Assembly: GCA_002989075.1 (NCBI GenBank)
Contig: PSQN01000015.1
Span: 2,170,001-2,234,000, forward strand
DNA: 64,000 bases
DNA from: Arthonia radiata
Lineage: Eukaryota; Ascomycota; Arthoniomycetes; Arthoniales; Arthoniaceae
Direction: 5' to 3'
Every line of letters begins with the position of its first letter. Position 1 is the first letter of the stretch. Made by a program: the position numbers and the translations under genes. The notes under the pieces were generated by a model that worked only from the letters and a program-made list of their open reading frames with translations, did not search any database and had not been told where the DNA came from. Shown in pieces: positions 23,601 through 34,609 of the stretch.

Positions 23601-25160
23601 AGGTGATGCTCGCCCTTTGACAGCGCCGAAGACAGAGGTAAACTCCATCGATAACTCTTCGTTCTCGTCGACCAGATTGGGATTGAGGTCTGCTAAGTTA
23701 GATGGCTTTTGGATTCCTCCGACTGCAGCGGAGAGATCCATAGTGCCGTCCCCACGATCAGACGCATCATCTGACGATCGCCGCCGTGTTGCGACAGATT
23801 TTCTCCTCTTAGGATATCGCTCTCCCGGCTGGCTGCCGACCTTAGCATCTCCGCGCAGAATGCCACCCATCGCTTGGGTCATATCCATGCTCATATCGTC
23901 GTCACCACCATGGGAAGGTGTTGGACTCCCTCTTTCAGCAGCTTCTGTGGGCGAGAAGATGTTAACGTTCTCTTGATTCATTCTTGCCGCAGCTTTACCT
24001 GGGTGGGGACTTCCAGTGCCCATGCTTTGCTTGACCCAGGGCTTGAAAGCGGCAGTGACTTCATCGCCGGCAATGTCCATTGAGACATCACCATTCTCGT
24101 CTAGACGATCAAGCGTCCTTGTCCCCGCACGGGTAGCGGCATCCTCCAACGACGCATCGAGGTCTTCATCGTTCTTGTCTGATTCATCGATGGTTGCCAT
24201 GGTGCCTTCCCCGGATTCTGCCACTGCATCCTTGCAAGGGCTTGGTGAACCTATAACCGAATCCATGTCTTCGCCTGCCCCAGAGCTTCCGCTGAAAGGG
24301 CTCGACGATAGAGTGTCTGGGTCGTTAAAGTTCATTGGTGGAATGCCAGAGCTTCTGCGCCTGTGCTTCTTGTGCGCATCACGTTGGCGCTCGGGCAGCT
24401 TCTTCGCCGCATCTTCCTCGACCTGGTCAGGTGGAGTGCCTGGCCGCTCTGTTTCCGCGCCTTTTGACCTGGCGAACGATGATGCTCTTCGCGTGGACTC
24501 CGCAGAACCTGTAGATGTGGTTGAGTCTTGCAAGACCTCCGTGTCCCACGTGTGGAGGGTCGCTTCGGGAGCAAAGGAGACACGTCTGCCAGCCATACTT
24601 TTCCTGCGCGCATCCCGCTGCTTTTGAATCTCCGCCTTTCTCTTGCGCCTGTCGGTCTCGTCCGAGGCATCGGCTAGCTCGTCTTGGCTCTTATCGTTTT
24701 GAGACTGTTGCTTCAGATCATGGTCTGCGTCCGCCTCTGCAGCTCGTGCTGGCGTATCAGGAACTTTCTCGTCGCTGGCTGGGGCTTGTTTAGCAGGAGA
24801 CGTTGGAGCGCTACTGGCGTTCCCATCCTTGCGTGAGGTCTTTCTCGCAGGTATAGCGCGTATCGGCGACAATGGAATGGTGGGCTTTAGGATCGACTTC
24901 GGCTGAAACGAGTTGGCTGCAGACCTCCTGCGATTTCCCGAGGTCTCCTTCAGTGCGTCCAGACCGCCAGGACCGAGAGACTTCGATCTCGATTTCCTTG
25001 AAGTAGCATTGCTTTTGATGGAGCTCGTAAGATCCGTCGTGAGGTTGAGGTGCCCTGCGTTCTCCTGATCCAACTCGGAAGAAGGGACATGAGCGATAGA
25101 CTTCCTCACACGCGGTCGCCGTTGTACAGGCGTGATTGACGGCGCCCTCGGAGATGACAT
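20699..25160 (-). CDS. SPC105: Kinetochore scaffold Spc105/Spc7 (KNL1)
   Basis: KNL1 is the outer-kinetochore scaffold of the KMN network. It binds microtubules, recruits PP1, and recruits the Bub checkpoint proteins through Mps1-phosphorylated MELT repeats. Exons 25160-22053 and 22003-20699 on the minus strand, with a 49-bp intron, give 1470 aa. Both PP1-docking motifs are present near the N-terminus: SILK (residues 89-92) and RVSF (193-196, in GRRVSFAPEATLHTW). MELT-like repeats follow: VSMDIAGDE, MSMDMTQAMGGI, TMDLSAAVGGI, LSMEFTSVFGAV and MEMTEAVGSI. The C-terminal third has the Spc7 signature IGLQDFLNLTNIRFMELT, a coiled coil and a terminal RWD-like region for Mis12 binding. The first codon of the open frame is TTG, so the downstream ATG at 25160 is used. 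The identity is firm. Confidence 0.94.
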
Positions 25161-25441
25161 AATCTCAACATGCAATGGCAATGTTTGCAAATGCGACGAG
25201 AAGATAGTTCTCTAGTTGAATGAGACGAGTTCGGTGTCATTGCATCTGAGCAGGTGTGGAGTACGCGTAGCTGCATGTGTTTTGATGTAAACACTGGCGG
25301 CCTCGTAAGGCTGAATCTCGCGCTTCGGGTACTTCCGCTTCCAAGTTTTCTCTTCACACACTCTCCGCCGCCAAGACCGAAATTAGAACCATTGCATTGC
25401 GACTTCATCAGCCAACTTCGTCAGCACACGCCAACGCCACC

Positions 25442-26235
25442 ATGGCGACTGGTACGCATCAGAATTACGCACGACTGCTTCTTGCAAATATATGCTGATA
25501 AGACGCCTAGAACTTACAGTGCAGTCAGAGCGCGCCTTCCAGAAGCAGCCGCATATCTTCACATCCCACAAGAAGGGTAGCAAGGCCGCGAGAAGCCGCA
25601 GAGTTGGAAAGGGAGGTCGTCGTTTCTACAAGTGAGAGAGAAATCAAGATAATACGCCAGACCTTAGACTGATTCGAGACAGGGATGTCGGACTGGGTTT
25701 CAAGACACCAAAGACTGCGATTGAAGGCAGCTACATCGACAAGAAATGCCCCTTCACTGGCATGGTCTCGTACGTGAACACGCTTTCTGAACCTGAAGTG
25801 GAGTTTGCTGAGTGGGCAAGAGCTTGCATCGGGATCTCGCTGGGACGAGTTGCAACGCGCATTTCAGACATGCAGGGAGAATGTACTCAAGCTAATATCG
25901 CTGCAGCATCCGTGGCCGTATCCTGACCGGCACGGTTGTCTCCACCAAAATGCACCGCACCCTCATCATCCGCCGAGAATACCTCCACTTCGTTCCCAAG
26001 TACAGCCGATACGAGAAGCGACACTCAAATCTCGCAGCACACGTCAGCCCGGCTTTCCGCGTCTCAGATGGTGACCAAGTCACTGTTGGGCAATGCAGGC
26101 CGCTGTCAAAGACTGTATGTACATCCGCATAGATCAGGTCGCGCTGTTATGGTGACTAACAAGCACCTATAGGTCCGATTCAACGTACTCCGCGTGCTCC
26201 CCCGGACGGGCAAGGCTGCCTTCAAGAAGTTCTAG
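25442..26235 (+). CDS. RPS11: 40S ribosomal protein uS17 (S11)
   Basis: The product is a small-subunit ribosomal protein that binds 18S rRNA. Five exons (25442-25451, 25511-25631, 25683-25769, 25907-26114, 26173-26235) give 162 aa. The first exon is only 10 nt (ATG GCG ACT G) and joins to [17 protein letters not shown]. The family core is unmistakable: [41 protein letters not shown] and [21 protein letters not shown]. Intron-rich 5' ends are normal for fungal ribosomal protein genes. It shares a 281-bp divergent upstream region with Spc105. Confidence 0.96.
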
Positions 26236-26493
26236 GTGAACGAAAGTGTGGACGGAGATGAAGCCGAACCTAGCGTTGCGGGTCATCGCATGCTCAAGCT
26301 ACGTACAATAGCATCGTAGCAATTCGATGGCAATCCCAAGCAGAGCGGTGTACCCCTTACTGGGACCTGAAAATGTACTTTCTTCCGTCAGTCCCTTTCA
26401 CAAGTGCCCTCGCTGTCATAAAACTCGCGATCGCTCACTCTCAACTTCATTGCAATGTAAATTCGTCCATAAGTACCCCTCTTGATACCGAAA

Positions 26494-28431
26494 TCATGTA
26501 TCCGCACTGGTCAGCCATGCCTGCACAAAAGCCTGTCGAATCTGAAACTGATCAGTGCCATGCGTCCTTGCGTGTGGCTGTAATCTATCCCACAACACAA
26601 CAGAGTCGTGCCCCTTCGCGGCCTCACACTCAACGACATTTTGAGACGTGTTCAGCGCTCTTCGGCCTAATGTTTGTGATGACGCATCACTCCGAGCCTC
26701 CGAGCGCCGGATCGCTTCCGCGAGGGCCCAAAGTTCTTCATCTCCCTCAAGGGCGTCACTCAGCGAATTGTTATCCTCTTCGATGTTCTCAACAATGGCC
26801 GTGTCAGCGACGTCATTGGTTTGCTCGCTGTCCCTACTATGACCACTTTCACCACTTGATAGTGGACCGTCGAACTTTTCAGTCGCTTTACTGCTCTCGG
26901 TGCGAAGAGACAGCATTGTCGACATGCGGAAAACACGATAAGCATGGCTGCCTTTTGGACCGTAGGTTTTTGGACGACAAGGCTCTGGTGTAGCTGTCGT
27001 CGCCCAGGTACGCGAAGTGTGTGGAGGGGTTGGTAAGCATACAGGTATCGACTTTCTCACGGGCGTGTGCACTCGTGCTTTCAGGGTCTTCAATTCTGAA
27101 GGAGTCCCTAAGGCTGTCGTCAGAGCTTCGACCAAGTCTACGTCTGCTCTCCACGACGCAAAGTTCTTGATCTTGTAGGAGATGAGCATGGAACTGATGA
27201 ACATCTGAACAAATCCGTCTGCTATCGATTCCGCGTCGGCCCGTGGGAAGAAAGCTCTAGTCATAAGACCTAAAGCTGTGCCTGTCGGATGGTCAAGAGA
27301 TATCGAAACTTCGAGGTCGTCCGCCACTCTGCGAACCGCCTTGCTAAGTGGGTAGAAAGCTTTCAACTGTAAGAAGTCCCGAAACGCTGGGGATGCCTCG
27401 TTGAGTTCGAGCAACTTTTGTAACTCCACACATGCTACTACGCATGGCTCGGAGATCTGGTGTAGCACGAGTAGCTCATTCGTGCCTCGATATCTCCAAT
27501 CGGCTAACATCCGATTCTGCTCGCTTCCCAACACTTGACAGATACTTGGACTTTGCCAGTATGCATGCTGCTCCGTGAGTGTCTTGCCATCAATCATGGA
27601 TATCCAGACTTTTTCGCTAGGAAACCGGGTAGAAATTTGAAGTGCAATCCTGAGGACGGTCATGAACGAGCCACTGACACTAATGAACGGGCTCGGCGTT
27701 AGTTCTCGGTTCAGATCTATTATCTGTCAATAAGATGTATCGATTTTGTTCTGGTAAAACTTACGACGAGCCGCCGCCTCACGAAAATCTGGGTTGTCGA
27801 TAGTAGATGCCTTCGATAAGGTGGCGCTTTGTCTCCCGGACTCAAAGAGCGTCTGCGAATTACGACTACCACCCACATTGCGGCCCCATGCCCTGAAGTA
27901 TAGGGCTGCAAAGTGTCAGCTTTCAGGCGCTTTATGATATCCAAGCAACTCACTTCTTTCAGGCTGTCCCTGCAGTCTAGCCTGCCACGGCTTTTGGACT
28001 CCACAACGTTTTCTCTGCTGAGGTCTGCAACATGCAGGAGCGCTCACTTGAAGATCTCGGAGCTCTTGTCTGAGCCCATGAGCGGAGTCATGCCAACTGC
28101 CATCCTCTTCAGTATCGCTATCATGGTGCAGAGCGATGCTTGAAGTTTGAATTTCTTCTGCCCTTGCTTCTGACGCGGAAGGTGAATGAAGCCAGTGCCT
28201 CGTTGCACCATCCTTCAAAGACTGAGGAACAATCACGGCTAGATTATCAATTCGCATAGATTGTGTTGACAGAGCAGTCCTCGCGGGGTTTGGCGCAATG
28301 ACGAAGACCTGTCGCTTACGAACCGTGCCTTTGCACGGTGTAATGGTCACACACTGGCTTTCGCGATATCTTTGCCATCGCTCACGCATTGCAACCGAGC
28401 GCAGCTTCGAAATCCGTTTGCGAGCAGCCAT
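26494..28431 (-). CDS. Unknown protein with a DUF7587-like region
   Basis: Exons 28431-27954, 27905-27765 and 27716-26494 on the minus strand close a frame of 613 aa. The open frame begins upstream with TTG; the ATG at 28431 gives the basic N-terminus MAARKRISKLRSVAMRERWQ. The exon 1-2 junction yields TLYFRAWGRNVGGSRNS and the exon 2-3 junction yields HLNRELTPSPFISVSGSF. This FRAW...SGG/...TPSPFIS arrangement resembles the fungal DUF7587 domain, whose function is not known to me. Residues 210-400 contain a mixed alpha/beta stretch (TNELLVLHQISEP). The C-terminus is acidic and Ser-rich with an EDNNSLSDALEGDEELWAL segment. There is no signal peptide or membrane segment. It is convergent with RPS11. 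The domain call comes from memory of the pattern and needs a profile search. Confidence 0.65.
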
Positions 28432-28987
28432 TGCAAAACGTCTGCCGCACAGTGATATTGACAAGCATTGAAACGGTGACGCAAAGGAAGGGTTCGAAAG
28501 ACGAACGAGATGGCAATATGGTATAGGGCGGGGAAGCTTGCTATCAAAAAGTACGTTTAGGGAAGGTGTACGCGGATGAGAGTGAGCAAACGATGACTGA
28601 GTGCAGGTTTAAGAGTCTCACCTCGTGTTTTTCATTTTGACAAGCTTCGGAGACGAATGAGATCGTTGACGCGTCTTGCATTCATGCAAACGCCTGGTTA
28701 TTAACATCAATGCACACTTTCGATGACTATGTCTGCATGTGCGAGTATTCGCATTACCGTCCCACGTGCCAAGCATGAGTGTACTCGATCGTCCGTGAAG
28801 TGGCGGATTTTGTTGACGTATTGTTCTAGCAGGCATGACCCAGCAGGACTAAAGCATGTTGTTCACCTCACCATTGCTTGCTCTTGCCCCAAGAACTATT
28901 ACTCGATATGGCAAGTCTCTATAGACATATTCTTGGAGAATAACTTAATAGCGGCTGAGTCTCATCCAATATCGAAGACTATTTCAG
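28432..28987. other. Divergent intergenic region
   Basis: It separates the DUF7587-like gene from NAA38. No additional gene was recognised. Confidence 0.4.
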
Positions 28988-29378
28988 ATGGCGCAACCGC
29001 ATATCGACGCTCAGACTATGGGCGAAGACAAAAAAGACTCACCGCAAACCACTGAATTCAACAAGCGATCGGTGAGCTATCTACAAGGGCTCCTAGGGAA
29101 GAACTTGCGTGTGCACATTAAAGATGGTCGCATCTTTCTGGGCCAATTTAAATGCACCGACAATGTCAGTGACACGTTTGATGCAGAGTCCATCATTTTG
29201 CTGACGACTTAAGGATATGAACGTTATACTTGGAAACGCTCAGGAGTTCCGGGCTGTCAAGCAAAGGGACGGGGACAAAAAAGAGATGAGGTCGCGCTTT
29301 GTTGGCATGATTGTCGTCCCTCAGCAGCACGTTGGCAAAATCGAGCTTGAAGAGATCGACAGGTCTGGCATCATTTGA
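28988..29378 (+). CDS. NAA38: NatC auxiliary subunit Naa38 (LSMD1), Lsm fold
   Basis: Naa38 is the small Lsm-like subunit of the NatC N-terminal acetyltransferase, which with Naa30 and Naa35 acetylates Met-Leu/Ile/Phe/Trp N-termini on ribosomes. Exons 28988-29164 and 29214-29378 give 113 aa. The Sm1 motif is LRVHIKDGRIFLGQFKCTDND, split from the rest by the 49-bp intron, and the Sm2-like part is RFVGMIVVPQQHVGKIELEE. The spacing between the Sm1 and Sm2 halves and the short length fit LSMD1 rather than a canonical LSm2-8 protein. An unrelated Lsm protein cannot be wholly excluded. Confidence 0.82.
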
Positions 29379-30304
29379 TCGACAGGTGCACCGGGGTAAA
29401 CACAGAAGGTATGAGCGGCTAGGCGAGAGCCTTTGAGCGGCGATGCTGGAGTGTATGGTCTAGCCAGACGCACGAGAAGACTTCGCAAGCGCCATGATTA
29501 TCATTGATACCTGTAGCGCTCAGCTGCTGGTCGTCGGACATAGGAGACATCGTCGAAAAGTGAGGATCGTGGATCCACGAACGGACTGAGATAGGGACGT
29601 GCCGTATGGCTCCGGACACTGTGGTTGTATAAAGAGTCCTCCGGAAACTGTGTCGGCACCAAAATAACAAGATAGGGAATTGCACGCGCACTTTTGCTAA
29701 TAAAGGTTCAAGGTGTCATATAAATAGGAAGGCTTTGAGTTGTGTCTCAAACGTTAGAAATGGGTCACCGATCGGGACTAGCGCATTTGCTTCGCGATTA
29801 GCAATAGTGCAGGCGTCTGTCTTCGCTCTCGACCATCCACTCTCCACCCATCCTCAATTAATCGCTCCCTCAGAGCGTGCGTGACCTTTGTATTCATTCG
29901 GAGTCTGCTTCAGCCGAATGCATACTCTCTTTCTGCAATCATATCAAATCCCATTGACCGGCGACAGCCCACATTCACCATCGCCAACACTACCTCATCC
30001 TTCCCCACATCGTCTGACCCTCACCAAACCTGGCTTTGAAGAGGACCTTCAATTTCCCTTCCTTTGCCCTCGCTGACGACTTCGACTTTCACCACCCCAC
30101 CGTGGAGGCTTACAGATCTAACCTTATCAGTGCCTCCCGCATCGAGGCCTCCGTTCTTTCCTTTCTTGCCAGAATCTTTCGCCCTCCCTGACACCGCGTA
30201 TCGCCTGTAACCCATTGTGCAGTCTCGAAATCATCTTCTTCATTCGCGCGAAAGGTGCGACGCTCTGAATATCGCAGAACGTCTGCCAGGCAGCAGCCCG
30301 CAAC
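29379..30304. other. Upstream region of PPZ1
   Basis: About 930 bp, with a pyrimidine-rich, CT-biased stretch from roughly 29815 to 30110 just before PPZ1. Such tracts are common in leaders of highly expressed fungal genes. No gene was seen. Confidence 0.4.
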
Positions 30305-31995
30305 ATGGGCAATCAACCCTCAAAGGCGGACAAAGGCGAAAGCTCCACTGATAAGGGACCTGGTCTGGAGCAATACCCTTCGTTCAGCAAATCAGACACA
30401 AGAGAATCTGCAAGAGCATCATTGAAAGGGTCGATTCGTTCTAAAATACCTGGCTCTACAAAGACCGACAGTCCGCGGACATCTTCAGTAGGCGTGGATG
30501 CTCCAGCTGATGCCGCGTCTTTGAAGAGTCCGACGGATGGTAAACCACCTATACCGTCGATTGACTTACCTCGCGACAGTGCTGCCAGCATCGACGAGGG
30601 GCAGCAGCGGCCGCGTCCCCCTTCTCCATCACAGTCTTCATCGTTGGGCAAAGGACACTCGTCTGTTGGCAAAGCGCAGAGAAGTGGAGAGGTGGATCAT
30701 GTCTCGGATGCGCCGCCAGTCGGCACGCTACATCCTAGTCACCATGAAAAACCCAGCAGCTCAATCTTGCTTAAGAAAGACACCCCAAGTCCTCGATCGC
30801 GTTCCAAGCTACGCAGCTTATCTCGAGACAGAGTGCCACGCAGTAAATCGCCATCAGGACGTAATTTCAGCACGACCTCTGACGGTGCGATCGAGGTGGG
30901 CACGCTGAAGACAGGTGATCTGGACGAGATGATACAAAGACTGTTAGACGCCGGGTACGCCGGAAAGGTCACCAAGACGGTCTGCCTTAAGAACGCTGAG
31001 ATTGAAAGCATCTGCAAAGCCATATGCCAGCTCATGCTTTCCCAACCTACGCTGCTGGAGCTCCAGCCGCCGGTTAAGATCGTGGGAGACATACACGGAC
31101 AATACACTGATCTGCTCCGACTGTTTGAGATGTGCGGCTTCCCGCCAGACGCAAACTACTTGTTTCTCGGAGACTATGTTGACAGAGGCAAACAGAGTCT
31201 GGAAACGATTCTGCTGCTAATGTGCTACAAGCTGAAGTTCCCTGAGAACTTCTTCCTACTTCGCGGCAACCATGAGAGTGCGAACGTGACACGAGTTTAT
31301 GGGTTCTATGATGAGTGCAAGAGACGGTGCAATGTCAAAATCTGGAAGACGTTTATTGATGCATTTAACACCTTACCGATCGCGTCCATCGTGGCGGGCA
31401 AGATCTTCTGCGTGCATGGGGGCTTGTCACCAAAGCTTGACCAAATGGATGACATTCGTCAAATGTCCCGTCCAACGGATGTTCCTGATTATGGGTTGCT
31501 GAACGACCTGCTTTGGAGTGACCCAGCTGACATTGACACGGACTGGGAGTCCAATGAACGAGGCGTTAGCTATTGCTTCGGGAAGAACGTCATAATGGAG
31601 TTTCTGCAAAAGCATGACTTTGATCTCGTCTGTCGAGCGCACATGGTCGTCGAAGACGGCTACGAATTCTACAATGATAGGGTGTTGGTAACAGTGTTCT
31701 CAGCGCCAAATGTAAGTCGTGCAATGTCTATCATCACACCCTGTGCTAACAATCGATAGTACTGCGGAGAGTTTGACAACTGGGGAGCCGTCATGTCGGT
31801 ATCCTCCGAGCTTCTATGCAGCTTTGAGCTGCTTAAGCCCCTTGATTCGAGTGCGCTGAAAAGCCACATCAAGAAAGCGCGCAACAATCGCCAGAACATG
31901 ATTAATAGTCCGGTAAGTACCTCGAGGTTTCTCTCAGATAACGGGACCTTGCTAAAATTATGCAGCCTGCAAATCAGTACCCTCAGAGTGTCTAG
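30305..31995 (+). CDS. PPZ1: Ser/Thr protein phosphatase PPZ1-type (PP-Z)
   Basis: PPZ phosphatases are fungus-specific relatives of PP1 that regulate cation homeostasis, salt tolerance and cell-wall integrity; in yeast they are inhibited by Hal3. Exons 30305-31711, 31760-31912 and 31966-31995 give 529 aa. The N-terminal MGNQPSK fits an N-myristoylation site, placing it at membranes. Residues 10-190 are a Ser/Pro/Lys-rich tail. The catalytic domain carries the metallophosphatase signature: GDIHGQ (about 261), GDYVDRG (about 289) and LRGNHE (about 319). The [14 protein letters not shown] block is formed across the first intron. The final exon is only 30 nt and encodes PANQYPQSV. The long Ser-rich N-terminus and myristoylation site separate it from PP1. 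Confidence 0.93.
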
Positions 31996-32721
31996 GAGAG
32001 GCCTGAGAGTCGCAGATTCAAGGTCGATGGCTCGACGAATGATCGAGATATCTTGGTTGAGCCAGAAGAACATCCTCCCGCGCCTGCGGCATCTATGAGG
32101 GCACTTGCGCGGTAGTAGCAGCAGCTCACTCACACTAGCTGAGAGCAGGCGTGAGAATATTTCTAATGATGCCGCAAAGGAGTCTGCGCCCAGCATGGTG
32201 CGCATATGTTGGTGTATTACGATAGTTCATGCGGCTTACGATTCGATGTGTTGGTACTTTACCATAGGAGACGAGCGTATCGATACGAGATCCTGATGCT
32301 CTAGATTAGTCTCCCCTCCATTGAAGTAGATCCGTGATAGGTGCTTCTACATTAATAGTTAGGCTCTCAAGAGCTCTGCAATTGGAAATTTGCATGGCTT
32401 TATTGAGCATTGCCTGCGCTTGTCGGACGAGTCAAGGCTTCGTAGACCTTCTCGACAACTTCTGAACAATGCCTTCATAAGCTCATGAGGCCACTGAGAA
32501 ATTGTAGGAAAAGAGGGCTTTCGTTTTCATGCTCGCTTACATAAGCTCTGTGCACGGACCTATCCCGGCGAAATTCCACTGCGCGCACTCGCAACATCCC
32601 AAAATCGCCGGTGACCAACAGTTCGACCTCAGTCCAACTCCACGCTCCCACGACATCTTATCGACTCGTCAGCGACTCACAGAGCGTCAGAAAGACTCTA
32701 CGCATCTCTCGACTGCCCAAC
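31996..32721. other. Intergenic between PPZ1 and RPS2
   Basis: No supportable gene. The last 150 bp before 32722 are CA- and CT-rich, which suits a ribosomal-protein-gene leader. Confidence 0.4.
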
Positions 32722-33827
32722 ATGTCCGCAGCTGCCCCCGCTGGCGGCGCCCCAGCACGAGGTGGATTCGGTTCGCGCGGTGGTGACCGCGGCCGAGGCC
32801 GTGGCCGACGGGGACCGCGTCGCGGCGGCAACAAGAGCGAAGAAAAAGAGTGGCAGCCAGTGACGAAGCTGGGCCGTCTTGTGAAGGCCGGCAAGATCAA
32901 GAGCATGGAGGAGATCTACCTGCACAGCTTGCCCGTCAAGGAGTATCAGATTGTGGATTTCTTCCTGCCGAAGCTGAAGGACGAGGTCATGAAGGTGCGT
33001 CTAAGTGTCTTCTTTGTCAGGATGTGAGGGAGCGTTAATGTGGGGGCGGGGTGAAGAAGCCAAGCATGGAGGGGGATGCTGTGAGACGTAGCGATGAGAC
33101 GAGGAAGAGCTGTTACGAACTGCCAATGAAAAACTCAAATCCACGGACCATCACAATACCACACAAATAAAGACGCGAGCGAAATATCCGCATTTGCTGA
33201 CACCACATGTACAGATCAAGCCCGTCCAAAAGCAGACTCGCGCCGGTCAGCGCACGCGCTTCAAGGCCATCGTCGTCATCGGCGACAGCGAAGGCCACGT
33301 CGGTCTCGGCATCAAGACGTCCAAGGAAGTCGCCACTGCCATTCGCGCTGCCATTATCATCGCCAAGCTCTCCGTCGTCCCTATCCGCCGTGGTTACTGG
33401 GGCACCAACCTGGGTGAGCCGCACAGTCTGCCGACCAAGGAGAGTGGGAAATGTGGGTCTGTCACAGTGAGGGTACGTTGCGCTTTACACCTTAGTGTCG
33501 TCGACGAGTTCTGCAAAAAGGAGCATGGCGAAAGAGAACCGAGACTGATGGCTGACTTGAACTGCACAGCTAATCCCAGCACCCCGTGGTACCGGTCTCG
33601 TCGCCTCGCCCGCCGTCAAGCGCCTCCTCCAACTCGCTGGTGTGGGCGACGCATACACCGCCTCCGCTGGCTCAACGAAGACTCTCGAGAACACCCTCAA
33701 AGCCACATTCGTCGCCGTCGCCAACTCTTACGGCTTCCTGACGCCGAACCTGTGGAAGGAGACGAAGCTGAGCCGCAGCCCGCTGGAGGAGTATAGTGAT
33801 GTCCTTAGGGAGGGCAAGAGATACTAG
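32722..33827 (+). CDS. RPS2: 40S ribosomal protein uS5 (S2)
   Basis: The product is a small-subunit protein near the mRNA entry site that contributes to decoding accuracy. Exons 32722-32994, 33215-33472 and 33570-33827 give 262 aa. The N-terminus is the eukaryotic Gly/Arg-rich (RGG) extension, a known target of arginine methylation. The S5 domain is clear: [55 protein letters not shown], and [22 protein letters not shown]. The first intron is 220 bp. The identity is firm. Confidence 0.96.
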
Positions 33828-34609
33828 AGCGAGCGCATGGGATGAATGATCGCGAAAGGATGAATGGCAGAGAATGTGAGACGGCCGAAGAATGCACGAG
33901 GTAGCGACCTCAGAGCATCTGGCTTGAGAGGTGGCCGTGAAGGCGACGAGCAACAGAGATGCATCACCCATTTGTTAGTAGCCAACTCGTCGAAGTGAGC
34001 ACATCAAAGACCATGCTGACAGCCCTTGATTCTTTCGCGCGCTCACCCGTGAATCCACCTGCTAACACGTGCATTTCTTTCTCATGTCTTCATACCCCGC
34101 CACGATTCTCAAAAGAACATTGATATATCTTGCTCCGAGATTTTGCGCCGTAACTTTGCTGCAGCGCATTGAAGTCCATCCTTCCGTGCTTTAATTAGTC
34201 CTTAGTGAAACGCGGCCCTGTATGATCCTCCCGTCCGCAGACAGCACGCGGAACGTCTGTGAAACGGAGTCATGAGCACTTACCACGTTGGTATGAGGCC
34301 TGTCTGTGGACCGCAATAGCAGTTGATGCGAGTCAATTAACATTTTGTGTTGGCTCGTGTGTCACGTCGGACCACTGAGCCACCAGCGCTACTCGCCACG
34401 GACAAATGCTCCCTGGCGCATGGTCACACTAACGATGAGGCCGAGCGAAGAAGCTGATGAACCACGAGACGATCTGAAGAAATCATGTTCATGCTTCCAA
34501 GCAGGCGAAGCACCAAGGCTTCAAGCCATTAGAATTCCTCTGCAAAATGCCACGCTTTCTATCCCATCATGCATATGCACATGTACAGTAGCCAAAGAAT
34601 CTATATAAA
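33828..34609. other. Convergent intergenic region, nothing recognised
   Basis: The 3' ends of RPS2 and the arabinofuranosidase gene face each other across about 780 bp. Only short motif-free frames were found. Confidence 0.4.

Noticed and set aside
24016-24627. Long Ser-rich open frame antisense to Spc105
   Set aside because: It mirrors the low-complexity Spc105 coding sequence and has no independent support.
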